From: Sphingopyxis sp. OPL5
Lineage (GTDB): Bacteria; Pseudomonadota; Alphaproteobacteria; Sphingomonadales; Sphingomonadaceae
Assembly (NCBI RefSeq): GCF_003797775.2
Contig: NZ_CP060725.1
Coordinates: 1 to 64,000, forward strand
Direction: 5' to 3'
DNA: 64,000 nucleotides
Shown here: one piece after another, positions 18,465 through 28,273 of the stretch
Layout of the letters: every line of letters starts with the position of its first letter
Numbering within the stretch: the stretch's first letter is position 1
Program-made: the position numbers and the translations under genes
Notes under the pieces: generated by a model
What the model saw: only the letters and a program-made list of their open reading frames with translations
Databases searched by the model: none
Told to the model about the DNA's origin: nothing

Positions 18465-19456
18465 AATATCGCAAGCTCGGCCACGGCCTCGAAGTGTCCG
18501 CCATCGGCATCGGCTGCATGCCGATGATCAAGGGCGGCAATATCCTCTATGGCGAGGCCGCCGACCTCGACGAATCGACCGCGACGATCCACCGCGCGAT
18601 CGACCTCGGCGTCACCTTCTTCGACACCGCGCAAATCTATGGCCCGTTTTCGAACGAGGAACTGCTGGGCGCGGCGATCAAGGGCAAGCGCGAGGGCCTC
18701 GTCATCGCGACCAAGTTCGGCTTCAAATTCGATGGCAACCAGATCGTCGGGGTCGACGGCTCGCCCGCCAACGCCCGCGCCGCCTGCGAAGGCTCGCTCC
18801 AGCGGCTCGGCATCGACACGATCGACCTTTTCTATCAGCACCGCGTCGATCCCGCGATCCCGATCGAGGAGGTGGTCGGCGGCATGATGGACCTGGTCAA
18901 CGAAGGCAAGGTCCGCCACATCGCCCTGTCCGAGGCCGGCCCCGAGACGATCCGCCGCGCCGCCAAGGCCGCGCCGATCACCGCGCTGCAGAGCGAATAT
19001 TCGATCTGGGAACGCGACGTCGAGGCGGAAATCCTGACCGCGTGCCGCGAAAATGGCATCGGCTTCGTCCCTTATTCGCCGCTCGGCCGCGGTTTCCTCG
19101 CGGGCGCGGTGCGCAGCCGCGACGAGTTGCCCGAGGAGGACTGGCGCCGTAACGACCCGCGCTACAGCGAGGAAAACTTCCCCGCCAACCTCGCGATCGT
19201 CGACGCGATCGGCGCGGTCGCCGACAAGCATGGCGCCTCGAAAGCCCAGGTCGCGCTCGCCTGGCTGCTCGCGCAGGGCGACGACATCGTCCCGATCCCC
19301 GGCACCAAGCGCCGCGTCACGATGGAGGACAGCGTCGCCGCCGCCGAGCTGACGCTCACCCCCGACGACCTCGCCGCGATCGCAGCGGCGGCGCCGATGG
19401 GCGGCACCAGCGGCCCGCGCTATGGCGAACAGGGCATGCGGATGGTGCGGCTCTAG
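18461..19456 (+). CDS. Aldo/keto reductase
   Basis: The 331-residue protein is an NADPH-dependent aldo/keto reductase of the YajO/AKR13-like type. It has the N-terminal YRKLGHGLEVSAIGIGCM, FFDTAQIYGPFSNEELLG with the catalytic Asp and Tyr, the catalytic Lys in IATKFGF, FYQHRVDP with the active His, and PIPGTKRRVTMEDSVAA for the NADP phosphate. It overlaps the symporter stop by 4 nt. Its stop and that of the convergent ATPase gene share one CTAG. Confidence 0.95.
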   Translation: MKYRKLGHGLEVSAIGIGCMPMIKGGNILYGEAADLDESTATIHRAIDLGVTFFDTAQIYGPFSNEELLGAAIKGKREGLVIATKFGFKFDGNQIVGVDGSPANARAACEGSLQRLGIDTIDLFYQHRVDPAIPIEEVVGGMMDLVNEGKVRHIALSEAGPETIRRAAKAAPITALQSEYSIWERDVEAEILTACRENGIGFVPYSPLGRGFLAGAVRSRDELPEEDWRRNDPRYSEENFPANLAIVDAIGAVADKHGASKAQVALAWLLAQGDDIVPIPGTKRRVTMEDSVAAAELTLTPDDLAAIAAAAPMGGTSGPRYGEQGMRMVRL

Positions 19457-22400
19457 GAGAGGTCGGCATCGACCTCGCGCTGGTCCTGCACCAGCGCGAG
19501 GAGGTCGGCGAACATCTTGGCGAGGCCGGTGTCGGCATAAGCGTCGGCGCACGCCGCGCCTGCCTCGGCAATCCCGTCGGCGCCATCGGGCATCCGGCGC
19601 TTGACGAAGGCCATCGCCGCCATGAAGCCTTCGAGCATCGCCTGCTCGGCGGCTTCGGCGTCGAGCGGCGGGTCGAGATGCGGGGCGAGTCCCAGCATCG
19701 TCAACGCCGACTGATACAGCGGCGTCAGCAACTCGTGGGGAATCTCCCGGTCATAGATCGGAGCGACCGCGGCCACCGCGGCGCGAAACGCCGCGAAGGC
19801 ACCCGCAATATCGCGCCGTTCGAGCAGCATCTGTCCCATCGTCGCCAGTTGCGGGGCACTCCGCGCGTGATCCGTCGCGACATTGCGGATCGCCGCCGCG
19901 ACATCGGCGCGCGCCGCATCGTTCATCAATCGCGCCTCGGCCTGCTTCAACAAATCGAGTGCCTCGGCCAGTTCGTCCGCCGACGATTCCTCGCGCTGTC
20001 GCAGCACGCGCGCGCGGACGGTCAACGCCGTCGCCAGATCCCTCAGCCATGCCACGCGCGGTGCCTCGGCAACCAACGCGCGCATGATCGCGACGCTCTC
20101 ATCGCTTGCCGCCAGCGCCGCATCGGCATCGCTCGTTCGCGTCCGGTCGGCGCGGCTGTTCAGCGCCGCCGACAGGTCGCGCCGCGCGTCGCCGTCGCCC
20201 CGCTCGACCAGCTTGCGCGCGATGGCCTCGGCTTCGGCCAAGCTCGCCTCGATCATCGGCCGACGCGCCGCCTGCGCGCGCATCCGGGCGCGAATATCCC
20301 CGCCGGATCGCGCCGACCGATGATCGCGACGCATCAGCATATGCCCGCGCAGCGACAGGGTCGCACCGCGCCGGTAATCCGCCTCGTCGCCGGTCAGCAC
20401 AGCCTGGTCCCGCGCCCAGCCGATAATGTCGAACAACAGGTCGATCCGTTCGTCGGCCTTGGCATAGGATCCGGTCATGTCGTCGTCGCCCGCCGTCAAG
20501 GTCAGCACGTCCTGAATCCCGTCGAGGATCGCCCGCGACGGCTCGGTCGACAGCGCATCGCGGTACAGGGCGATGGCTTCCTCGAAACAGGCGGCCGCTT
20601 CGTCGAACGCGCCCGCACCACCGTGGATCACGCCGCGGCCCTTCAACCAGATCGCCAGTTCGTACCGCTCGCGCGATGAGGTTCCGCCCGCCTTGCGCAG
20701 CGCGGATATGCGCAGGTCGGCCAGCCGCGCGATCGCCTCTTTCCGGTCGAACAACCGGGCATTCGTCACCGCCGTCACCAGCGGTTCGTGCGGCATCGCC
20801 GCGATCGTCGCCGCCTGCTCGGCATCGTCGCCCCCCGCGATCGTGCTCAGAAACCGATCGAGCAGCGCGCGGATCGCCTCGGGCTCATCGCTCGCCTCCA
20901 TGCGTGTGGCGGCCGCGGTCGCGACCAGGCGGCGCGCGGCGGCATCGCCGGCATCCTCTACAAGCCGGAGCGCCACCGACGCCGCCGCGTCACGCGTCGC
21001 GGCATCCGCGTCCGGATCGTCGAGCATCGTCTGGATCGCCGGGATCAGCGCCGCCTTCACCGCCGCCTCGTCGTGCAGCCCCTTGATGTTGCGCCGCAAC
21101 TGCGCCGCCGCCTGGAGGAACAGGCGCTCGGTAAAGCTGCCGACCGCGCCGCCGCTCTCGAATGCCATGACGCTGAACGGGTCCTGCCCGCGCAGCAGCG
21201 GCTCGCCGAGGTCGTGGCCTAGCAGTGACCGCCCCGCCGCCTCGACCACCTCGCGAACCACCTGCATGCCCTGCACGCTCGCCAGCGCCAGCGCCTCGCG
21301 AACCTCGGGCGCCACCTGCGCCGACGTCAGCCGCGCCAGCACCACCTCGTGCACGCGCTGCGAGCGCGACAGCGCTTCGGCCAGCCCCTCGGCGGTGAGA
21401 GCGCGCGCCGGATCGAAATCGTCGAACAGCCGCGGCTCGCCGCGCAGATAGGCGATGATCTGTTCCAGAAAGCGCGGATTGCCGTCGACCGCGTCCAGCA
21501 GTGCGCTGCGCTGGTCGGCGGGCAGGCCCGGCAAGGCGGTCCGCAGCGCGGGATCGAGATCGTTCAGCTTTGCCAGCCGGATCTCGTGATAATTTTCGCT
21601 GTTGAGATAACCGCCGAATATCCGCGAGATCGGCCCCGGCTCGTCGCTGCCGCCATGGCGCGCATGATGGACCAGCGTCGCGACCGACCGGCCGCCGCGA
21701 TCGCCTTCGAGCGTCCATTCGGTCTGCCAGTGCGTCATCACGATCATCACCGGCCAGCGCTGCGTCATCGCGGCATGGGTCAGCCGCTCGACGAAGCGCA
21801 GCAGGCCCGGATCGGCGGCGGCGAATTGCGCATCATCGATCAGGATCATCGCCGGCACCCGCGCATAGCCCAGCCGTGCGGCGGGGTTCAGCACCTGTTC
21901 GAGGTCGGCGAGCAGCGCATCGACGCGGTTCTTCACCAGCGTGTCCCCCGCCAAGGCCTGCGCCGCGCCCTTGCCGATCTCGCCCTGCAGCAGCTTGACC
22001 GAATCCAGAAAGGCACCGCCGACCGACAAGATCGTGTCGACCTGCAACGCGCCGGCCAGCGCATCGACGCCGGCCCCCGCCCAGATTTTTGCCAGCGAAA
22101 CGCCGGTGCCCGCCATGCGGGCGCGCATCGACATCGCGACGAGGTGCGGCGCGAGGAAGCGATCGTGGAGCGCGACGCTGTCGCCGCCCTCGGCCTGCGC
22201 CGCGATGCCCCACCACAGGAACGGTATCGGCCGGTCGAAGCGGCATTGGTCGGGCGGAAAATTCAGATGCAGGCGATCGGACACAAGGCCCGCGGGATCG
22301 GGCCAATAGCCCGGCTGATCGGTGAGGCCCGCGATTTGCCGGCGCAGGAATTCGAGCACCAGCCGCGTCTTGCCCACCCCCGGCTCGGCGGCGAGCAGCA

Positions 22401-22503
22401 CCAGCTGTGGCTGCGGGGCATCCGCATTCGACGCCAGTCGCCAACATTCGCCGAGGGTAGCCAGCTCGACCTCGCGGCCGCAAAAAGACAGGTCGGTGGT
22501 CAT
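19453..22503 (-). CDS. Large STAND-like ATPase with TPR-type helical C-terminus
   Basis: The 1016-residue cytosolic protein has an AAA_16/STAND-type NTPase domain in its first 400 residues: Walker A AAEPGVGKTRLV near residue 40 and a Walker B with the STAND-style MILIDDAQFA near 225. The remaining 600 residues are alanine-rich alpha-helical, with tetratricopeptide-like stretches such as AFDEAAACFEEAIALYRDAL. The layout recalls MalT/LuxR-type signal-sensing ATPases but there is no helix-turn-helix and no recognisable effector domain at either end. Function is unknown; signalling or an interaction scaffold is the best guess. A DUF1003 gene lies 25 nt upstream on the same strand. Confidence 0.8.
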   Translation of the reverse strand: MTTDLSFCGREVELATLGECWRLASNADAPQPQLVLLAAEPGVGKTRLVLEFLRRQIAGLTDQPGYWPDPAGLVSDRLHLNFPPDQCRFDRPIPFLWWGIAAQAEGGDSVALHDRFLAPHLVAMSMRARMAGTGVSLAKIWAGAGVDALAGALQVDTILSVGGAFLDSVKLLQGEIGKGAAQALAGDTLVKNRVDALLADLEQVLNPAARLGYARVPAMILIDDAQFAAADPGLLRFVERLTHAAMTQRWPVMIVMTHWQTEWTLEGDRGGRSVATLVHHARHGGSDEPGPISRIFGGYLNSENYHEIRLAKLNDLDPALRTALPGLPADQRSALLDAVDGNPRFLEQIIAYLRGEPRLFDDFDPARALTAEGLAEALSRSQRVHEVVLARLTSAQVAPEVREALALASVQGMQVVREVVEAAGRSLLGHDLGEPLLRGQDPFSVMAFESGGAVGSFTERLFLQAAAQLRRNIKGLHDEAAVKAALIPAIQTMLDDPDADAATRDAAASVALRLVEDAGDAAARRLVATAAATRMEASDEPEAIRALLDRFLSTIAGGDDAEQAATIAAMPHEPLVTAVTNARLFDRKEAIARLADLRISALRKAGGTSSRERYELAIWLKGRGVIHGGAGAFDEAAACFEEAIALYRDALSTEPSRAILDGIQDVLTLTAGDDDMTGSYAKADERIDLLFDIIGWARDQAVLTGDEADYRRGATLSLRGHMLMRRDHRSARSGGDIRARMRAQAARRPMIEASLAEAEAIARKLVERGDGDARRDLSAALNSRADRTRTSDADAALAASDESVAIMRALVAEAPRVAWLRDLATALTVRARVLRQREESSADELAEALDLLKQAEARLMNDAARADVAAAIRNVATDHARSAPQLATMGQMLLERRDIAGAFAAFRAAVAAVAPIYDREIPHELLTPLYQSALTMLGLAPHLDPPLDAEAAEQAMLEGFMAAMAFVKRRMPDGADGIAEAGAACADAYADTGLAKMFADLLALVQDQREVDADLS

Positions 22504-22528
22504 CGTCGCAGCGCCCCATTCCGCTTGG

Positions 22529-23038
22529 TCAGGGCTGTACTTTCAACGCCTTCACCGCCTCCGTCAACTGGTCGACCTTCTCGTGCAGCCGCATGATCTC
22601 CAGCTCGGCGCGCAGGTTGATTTCATAGTCCAGCCCGGCCGCGATGCGATCCTTCGCCGCCGCCCGGTTCTGGCTCATCATGATGATCGGCGCCTGCACC
22701 GCCGCCAGCGTCGACAGCATCAGGTTCAGGAAAATGAACGGATAGGGGTCGAACGCCATTCCCCAGCGCGCCAGCACGTCCGAATTGAGCAGCATCCAGC
22801 CGAGCAGCACGGCGGTGAACAGGATGATGAAACTCCACGACCCGCCGACCGCCGCGACCTTGTCGGATAGCCGCGCGCCGAACGTGGCCTCGGCATCGTC
22901 GAGGTCGGCGGCATCGCGGCTGATCAACTGGCGGTTGGCGATCGCCGCGATCACCCGGCATTCGTCGGGGTCGAGGTCCGCATAGGGCCGCCCGAGCAAT
23001 CGCAGCGAGAGGTCCGAAAGATGCGCCTCGCCGTTCAT
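22529..23038 (-). CDS. DUF1003 family membrane protein
   Basis: The 169-residue protein has the DUF1003 signature: GGSWSFIILFTAVLLGWM (helix 1), DPYPFIFLNLMLSTLAAVQAP (helix 2), IIMMSQNRAAAKDRI and a C-terminal coiled-coil-like ELEIMRLHEKVDQLTEAV. The family is of unknown function; some members are annotated as cyclic-nucleotide- or stress-linked. The start at 23038 fits the family length. It sits 4 nt after the NnrU gene and 25 nt before the STAND-like ATPase gene. Confidence 0.9.
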   Translation of the reverse strand: MNGEAHLSDLSLRLLGRPYADLDPDECRVIAAIANRQLISRDAADLDDAEATFGARLSDKVAAVGGSWSFIILFTAVLLGWMLLNSDVLARWGMAFDPYPFIFLNLMLSTLAAVQAPIIMMSQNRAAAKDRIAAGLDYEINLRAELEIMRLHEKVDQLTEAVKALKVQP

Positions 23039-23042
23039 CCGA

Positions 23043-23744
23043 TCATCCCACCCAGCGCCAGATGCCGGCGACCATGTAACCGAGCGCGCCATGCGCCCAG
23101 GTCGCGGCGACCCACAGGAGGATGCCGCCGAACAGCGCGTGCGGCCGCGGGATCGTGTCGATCCACGACCCGCGCCCGCCAAGCTGCCTCGCAAACGGCA
23201 CGAAGCTCGTCCGCGCCGCCCAGTGGCGCCAGGCATCGCCCATCAGCCGCGCCTTCTTGACGTCCTGCCCCGCCGACCCGGCAAGCGCGAGAAAGGCGAT
23301 GATCGCCGACAGGACGATCTGCCCCGGCGTCGGCATCACCAGCGCATGCGCCAGCGCCCACAAAGTGAAGCCCCACATCATCGGGTGGCGCGTGATCGCG
23401 AACACCCCACGCGGTGCGCCCTGCGCCGCCGCGGCGGCGTTCGGCGCCGGCAGTGCCGGATTGCCGATCAGCGAGCCCATGAACAATATGCTCGCGAACA
23501 GCACCAGCAGCGACGCGAGCATCCACAGGCCGTCGCCGACCGCCCACAGCGGCGGTTCGGGCGGCATGCCGCGCCACGCCTGCACCAGCAGGACGAAGGT
23601 CGCGATCGCGACGACCGAATAGACGATCAGGAACGCCCTTTCGCCCATCCGTCCCGCCAGCGGCGCGCGCAGCGGGTGCGACAGGGCAAAATGGGTGCCG
23701 ACGAACAGCGCGCCGGTGGTGATCAACAGCGTCATCGGTTGCAT
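23043..23744 (-). CDS. NnrU family membrane protein
   Basis: The 233-residue protein has about six membrane segments and the NnrU-type pattern (HFALSHPLRAPLAGRMGERAF and FAITRHPMMWGFTLWALAHAL), related to isoprenylcysteine methyltransferase-like membrane proteins. NnrU was first noted near nitric oxide reductase genes, but none lie here. It begins a minus-strand run with DUF1003 and the large ATPase. Confidence 0.9.
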   Translation of the reverse strand: MQPMTLLITTGALFVGTHFALSHPLRAPLAGRMGERAFLIVYSVVAIATFVLLVQAWRGMPPEPPLWAVGDGLWMLASLLVLFASILFMGSLIGNPALPAPNAAAAAQGAPRGVFAITRHPMMWGFTLWALAHALVMPTPGQIVLSAIIAFLALAGSAGQDVKKARLMGDAWRHWAARTSFVPFARQLGGRGSWIDTIPRPHALFGGILLWVAATWAHGALGYMVAGIWRWVG

Positions 23745-23798
23745 GGAGTTCTCCTCTCCGTTTCCCCGGTCCGCCGCTTGGTCATCAGGCGCGGGCGA

Positions 23799-25100
23799 TT
23801 ACCTGTCGTAAGCCTTCGGCAGATTGCCTTCCTGCGGCGTCAGGTAACGGTCGCGCAGGCGATCCTGCCTGGTCACCAGCGACTGCGCCTTGCCATCGAT
23901 CCACACGGCGGTCGGGCGGCTGCCGAGTTCGAGCGGATCATTGTCCCAGATCACGACGTCGCCGACCCGGCCCGCACGGAGCGAGCCGATGCTGGCGTCC
24001 ATGCCGACCGCGCGCGCCGGGGCGCTGCTGATCGAGGCGAAGGCCTGGTCCCAGCTCATCCCGCTCGCGCCCGGCAGCTTCGCCAGCCCGACGAGGTTGC
24101 CCGCATATTGCGTCGCATAGCCCATTTTGTGCGCGTCGTCGTCGTCGAACACCCCGACCGACACCGGCACCCCGGCGGCGGCGAGCCGTCCGGCATTCGA
24201 CTGGGTCGCGCCGAGCTGTTCGAAACTGCCCGGCAGGTCGGTGAGCGGCGACACCAGCACCGGCACCCGCGCCGCGGCGATGTCGTTCGCGACCAGCCAG
24301 CCCTCGGTCGCGCCGACCAGCACCAGCTTGAGCGCCGGAAACTCGGTCTTCAGCTTGAGCACGTTGAGGATGTCGGTCGCGCGGTCGACGCGCACGAACA
24401 GCGGCGTCGTGCCGTCGATCACGCGCACCAGCGCATCGGCGTCGGCGCGCTGGATCAGCGCGTCGCTGCCCCATTCGGCGAGCGTCGCGGGATTGCGCGC
24501 ATAGCTGCGCGCCGCGAGCAATTGTTCGCGGAACAGCAGGAACAGCGCGGCGCGGCTGCCGCCGGCCTTTGCCGATCCATCCTCGCCGAACGCGACATAT
24601 TGCAGCGCGCGGGGCTTGGTCACCATGTCATTGTCGTCGGCGAGGTCGACCACCGCGCCCTGCCCGGCGAACAAATTGCCGCTCGATCCCGGCGCGACGA
24701 TCGCGCGGGTGACCCCGTTGGCGCGGTTGACCGCGATCGGCGATCCCATCGGATTGAGCGCCGGGGCGATGTCGAGCCCCGCCGAGAACCGCGACTTGTT
24801 CGCCGACCGGTCGTTGGTGCCGCTGACGGCATCGACCTCGGTCAGCCCGACGCGGCTGAACGCCGCGACGATGCCGGGGGTGACCCAGCGGCCGCCCGCA
24901 TCGACGCGTTCGATACCCGCCGGCACGGCGACGCCGGCGCCCGCCGCGACGACCTTGCCGCCGCGCACGACGACGGTGCCGCCCTCGATCGGGGCGCTGC
25001 CGTCGCCGATGACGAGCTTGGCATTGGTGATCGCGACATCCTGCGCCGCGACGGGAGCCGCGATCAGCGCGGCGGCGGAAAGGAGGAGCGCGCGCATCAT
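23799..25100 (-). CDS. Exported amidohydrolase-fold protein lacking the metal-binding HxH
   Basis: The 433-residue protein has a signal peptide (RALLLSAAALIAAPVAAQ) and the amidohydrolase layout: an early beta domain (AKLVIGDGSAPIEGGTVVV), a TIM-barrel core and the closing GSLRAGRVGDVVIWDNDPLE. At the place where metal-dependent members have TPGLID-HxH, it reads TPGIVAAFSRVGLTEVD, so the metal-binding His pair is missing. It overlaps the upstream, intact amidohydrolase gene by 4 nt. It may be a noncatalytic partner of that enzyme or have a changed chemistry. Confidence 0.88.
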   Translation of the reverse strand: MMRALLLSAAALIAAPVAAQDVAITNAKLVIGDGSAPIEGGTVVVRGGKVVAAGAGVAVPAGIERVDAGGRWVTPGIVAAFSRVGLTEVDAVSGTNDRSANKSRFSAGLDIAPALNPMGSPIAVNRANGVTRAIVAPGSSGNLFAGQGAVVDLADDNDMVTKPRALQYVAFGEDGSAKAGGSRAALFLLFREQLLAARSYARNPATLAEWGSDALIQRADADALVRVIDGTTPLFVRVDRATDILNVLKLKTEFPALKLVLVGATEGWLVANDIAAARVPVLVSPLTDLPGSFEQLGATQSNAGRLAAAGVPVSVGVFDDDDAHKMGYATQYAGNLVGLAKLPGASGMSWDQAFASISSAPARAVGMDASIGSLRAGRVGDVVIWDNDPLELGSRPTAVWIDGKAQSLVTRQDRLRDRYLTPQEGNLPKAYDR

Positions 25101-26503
25101 TTCACATCCCCTTCGCCCGGCTGGCCGAGCTCGAAATCGCTCACCGGCCGCAATTTGGGGTTCATCGTGTCATACATCATCGCGCCGTCGATCCACACCT
25201 TCTCAGGCCGGGTATAGGCGCTGAACGGATTGCCGTTCCACAGCACGACGTCGGCCATCTTGCCGGGCTTCAAACTGCCCGTCTTGTCGCCGATGCCCAG
25301 CGCCTTGGCGGGATTGTACGACAGCCAGGTCCAGGCCTGTTCGTCGCTGATCTGCATGCCCATGCGGCGGCCCGAGGCGAGCGCCTTCGCCGCCTCCTGG
25401 TTCAGCCGCTGGATCTGGTTGGCATCGTCCGAATGGACGATCGTGCAGGCGCCGGCCTTGTACACGAGCGGAATATTCTCGGGCACGCTGTCATAGGCTT
25501 CCATCTTGAAGCCCCACCAGTCGGCCCACATCGCCGAACAAATGCCCTCTTTCGCGAGGATATCGGCGATCTTGTAGCTTTCGACCGCGTGGTGGAAGGT
25601 CGACACCTTATAGCCGAATTCCTTCGACATATCGATCACCAGCGCCATTTCGTCGGCGCGGTAGCAATGATTGTGGACGAGAATCTCGCCTGACAAGACG
25701 CCCGCGAGCGTTTCCATCGCGAGGTCGCGGTCGACGACCTTCCCCTCGTCCATCTTCTTCTTGTAGGCGGCCGCCTTCTGCCAGGTCGCGCGGTTGACCG
25801 CGAAATTGCCCATGCGGGTCGAGGGCATCCGCCCCTTGCTGCCATAGACGCGCTTCGGATTCTCGCCGCACGCCATTTTCAAGCCATAGGGCGCGCCGGG
25901 GAATTTCATCCCCTGCACCGTGCGCGAGGGCACATTCTTGAGCGTGATCGAGCGCCCGCCCATCAGGTTCGCGCTGCCGGGCAGAATCTGGAGCGACGTC
26001 ACGCCGCCATTGGCCAGCGCGCGGCTGAACCCCGGGTCCTGCGGCCAGACGCTATGTTCGGACCAGACTTCGGGGGTGGTCGGCGAGGTCGCCTCATTGC
26101 CGTCCGAATGCGCCTCGACGCTGGGCGACGGATAGTCGCCGAGGTGGCTGTGGATGTCGATGACCCCGGGGGTGAGGAACTTGCCGGTGCCGTCGACGAC
26201 ATCGGCGTCGGTGGGCAATTCCATATCGGGACCGCCTACCGACAAGACCTTGCCGCTCGACAGGACGATCGACCCATTGTCGATCCGCCCGCCCTCGCCG
26301 TCGAAGATGGTGACGTTCCGCACGACGGTCAGCCGCGTCGGATATCCCTTGTACGTCGACGGATAGGGATCCTTGTTAAACTTCACCGGCTTCTCGGCGG
26401 CGGGCTTGCTGCTCACCGTCTCCACCTCGCCGCCGTTCGCGGTGCAACCCGCGAACGCCAGCGACACCGCGGCCAAAAGGCCGGCTTTCACGCCCCGGAT
26501 CAT
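25097..26503 (-). CDS. Exported metal-dependent amidohydrolase
   Basis: The 468-residue protein has a lipoprotein-type signal (LLAAVSLAFAGCTANGG, lipobox FAGC), then an amidohydrolase domain with TPGVIDIHSHLGDYPSPS (metal-binding HxH), the barrel His in EILVHNHCYRADE and STFHHAVE, a late Asp in TIVHSDDANQ, and the closing GSLKPGKMADVVLWNGNPF. Imidazolonepropionase/dipeptidase-like members hydrolyse amide bonds in small molecules or peptides. It follows the peptide-transporter gene by 3 nt, so a role in periplasmic peptide or amide breakdown is likely but inferred. Confidence 0.92.
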   Translation of the reverse strand: MIRGVKAGLLAAVSLAFAGCTANGGEVETVSSKPAAEKPVKFNKDPYPSTYKGYPTRLTVVRNVTIFDGEGGRIDNGSIVLSSGKVLSVGGPDMELPTDADVVDGTGKFLTPGVIDIHSHLGDYPSPSVEAHSDGNEATSPTTPEVWSEHSVWPQDPGFSRALANGGVTSLQILPGSANLMGGRSITLKNVPSRTVQGMKFPGAPYGLKMACGENPKRVYGSKGRMPSTRMGNFAVNRATWQKAAAYKKKMDEGKVVDRDLAMETLAGVLSGEILVHNHCYRADEMALVIDMSKEFGYKVSTFHHAVESYKIADILAKEGICSAMWADWWGFKMEAYDSVPENIPLVYKAGACTIVHSDDANQIQRLNQEAAKALASGRRMGMQISDEQAWTWLSYNPAKALGIGDKTGSLKPGKMADVVLWNGNPFSAYTRPEKVWIDGAMMYDTMNPKLRPVSDFELGQPGEGDVK

Positions 26504-26506
26504 CGA

Positions 26507-28090
26507 TTATGCCCCCTTGGGTTCGGGATGGACGCCCGCAGCCTGCGGCTCGGCCAACTCGTTCTGGCCAGCCAGATCGTCGGCATCGCGCAGCGTGTCG
26601 AGATGCATCAGCTTCTTGATCAGCGGCGACACGACGATCACCAGGATACCGAAACCGACCGCCCACAGGCCGATCGTGCCATAGACGTCGAGGACGAGCG
26701 CCTTGCCTGCCCCCTCGCCGCTCGCCTTTTCGGACCCCGTCGCCGCCGCGATCAGGCCGGCGGCGAAGTTGCCGGTTGCCGATGCGAAGAACCAGGTGCC
26801 CATGATCAGGCTCGCCATATGCGCCGGCGCGAGCCGGTTCATCGCGCTGAGACCGACGGGCGACAGGCACAGTTCGCCGGTCGTGTGGAAGAGGTAGATC
26901 AGGAAGATGAAGAGCACCGGGGTGGCATTTTCCATGCCGACCGCCGCCGCGCCCCATTTCAGCGCATAGAAACCAAGTCCGAGCTGCAGCATCGCAAGGC
27001 CGAACTTGACCGGTGTCGACGGCTCCATGCCGCGGCGTCCGAGCCAGGTCCAAAGCCCCGCGAACAGCGGTGCGAGCAGGACGATATAGATGGCGTTGAC
27101 CGACTGGAACACCGATGCCGGCACCCCGCCGCGGTCGACATAACGGTCGGTGAACAGGTTGAGCGACGACCCGGCCTGTTCGAACAGCGCCCAGAACAGG
27201 ATCGAACCGAGAATCAGGAACATCGCGGCAAAGATACGATCGCGGTCCTCGGCGGGCAGCTTGATGACCGCGGTGCCGATGACATAGGCGACAAGGATCG
27301 CACCCGCACCGCCGAGCAGCGTACCGACGATCGCCTGATTCTGGACCAGCCACCAGCAGACGACGACGGCGACGAGGCCGACGAGATAGAGCAGCCATTC
27401 GAACGGCACGCCGAACTTCTTTTCGGTGAGCAGCGCCGGATTCTCCGGCTCGCCGCGGCCGAGCAGCAGCGGCTTGAACACCACGAAGACAATCAGGCCA
27501 AGCAGCATGCCGAAGCCGGCGGCGCCAAAGCCATAGGCCCAGCCATAGACTTCGCCGAGATAGCCGCAGAGCAGCGAACCGAGCGCCGCGCCGAGGTTAA
27601 TACCCATGTAGAAGATCGTGTAGGCGCCGTCGCGGCGCACGTCGGTACGCGGATAGAGCTGGCCGACGATCACCGAGATATTGGCTTTCAGGAAGCCCGA
27701 GCCGACGATGATGAAGGCGAGCGCCAGCCAGAAGATGTTGAGGCTGGTCGGATCCTGTCCGCCATCGCCCTCGAATCCCATCATGAAATGCCCGAAGGTC
27801 AGCAACACGGCGCCATAAAGCACCGCCTTTCGCTGCCCCAGCCATCGGTCGGCGAGATAGCCGCCGAGCACCGGGGTGATATAGACCAGCGCGGTATACG
27901 CCCCATAGATGACACCCGATTCACTGTCCGAGAACAGCCAGTGCTTGGTCAGGTAGAAAATCAGGAGCGCGCGCATCCCGTAATAGGAAAAACGCTCCCA
28001 CATTTCGGCGAAGAACAGAACAAACAGGCCCTTCGGATGGCCGAGAAACGTCCCGGCAGCATCCCCGTGCTGGGCATAGGCTTTGGTCAT
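26507..28090 (-). CDS. Proton-dependent oligopeptide transporter (POT/PTR family)
   Basis: The 527-residue inner-membrane protein has the POT signature EMWERFSYYGMRALLIFYL (ExxERFxYY, proton coupling) near residue 30 and the second motif FYMGINLGAALGSLLCGYLGE. About 14 hydrophobic segments follow. It imports di- and tripeptides with protons. It starts the operon with the two exported amidohydrolases. Confidence 0.95.
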   Translation of the reverse strand: MTKAYAQHGDAAGTFLGHPKGLFVLFFAEMWERFSYYGMRALLIFYLTKHWLFSDSESGVIYGAYTALVYITPVLGGYLADRWLGQRKAVLYGAVLLTFGHFMMGFEGDGGQDPTSLNIFWLALAFIIVGSGFLKANISVIVGQLYPRTDVRRDGAYTIFYMGINLGAALGSLLCGYLGEVYGWAYGFGAAGFGMLLGLIVFVVFKPLLLGRGEPENPALLTEKKFGVPFEWLLYLVGLVAVVVCWWLVQNQAIVGTLLGGAGAILVAYVIGTAVIKLPAEDRDRIFAAMFLILGSILFWALFEQAGSSLNLFTDRYVDRGGVPASVFQSVNAIYIVLLAPLFAGLWTWLGRRGMEPSTPVKFGLAMLQLGLGFYALKWGAAAVGMENATPVLFIFLIYLFHTTGELCLSPVGLSAMNRLAPAHMASLIMGTWFFASATGNFAAGLIAAATGSEKASGEGAGKALVLDVYGTIGLWAVGFGILVIVVSPLIKKLMHLDTLRDADDLAGQNELAEPQAAGVHPEPKGA

Positions 28091-28273
28091 GGCGACCCTT
28101 CCCTGGGTATGGTGTTGGTCCCGAAAACGGGACAGATGGACGTAACACTAGCGTCAAAATTGCGTATGGGAAGAATCTAATTGCGCGTGAAACCATCGCA
28201 ATCGGGCCGAAATAGTGTTGCGAACGATTCGCAACACTTGCGCAAACGCTCGGAAACCGCCACATGGCTGGCC

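Noticed and set aside
19453..23744. ATPase-DUF1003-NnrU as an antiphage system
   Set aside because: No effector domain is visible and the NnrU and DUF1003 families are common chromosomal membrane proteins; kept only as an observation on the ATPase.
23091..25217. A 708-codon open frame on the plus strand, and similar long frames at 26054-28180 and 17222-19456
   Set aside because: These are shadows of minus- or other-frame genes with recognised products. They are rich in Arg/Asp/His and have no domain, as expected in GC-rich DNA.
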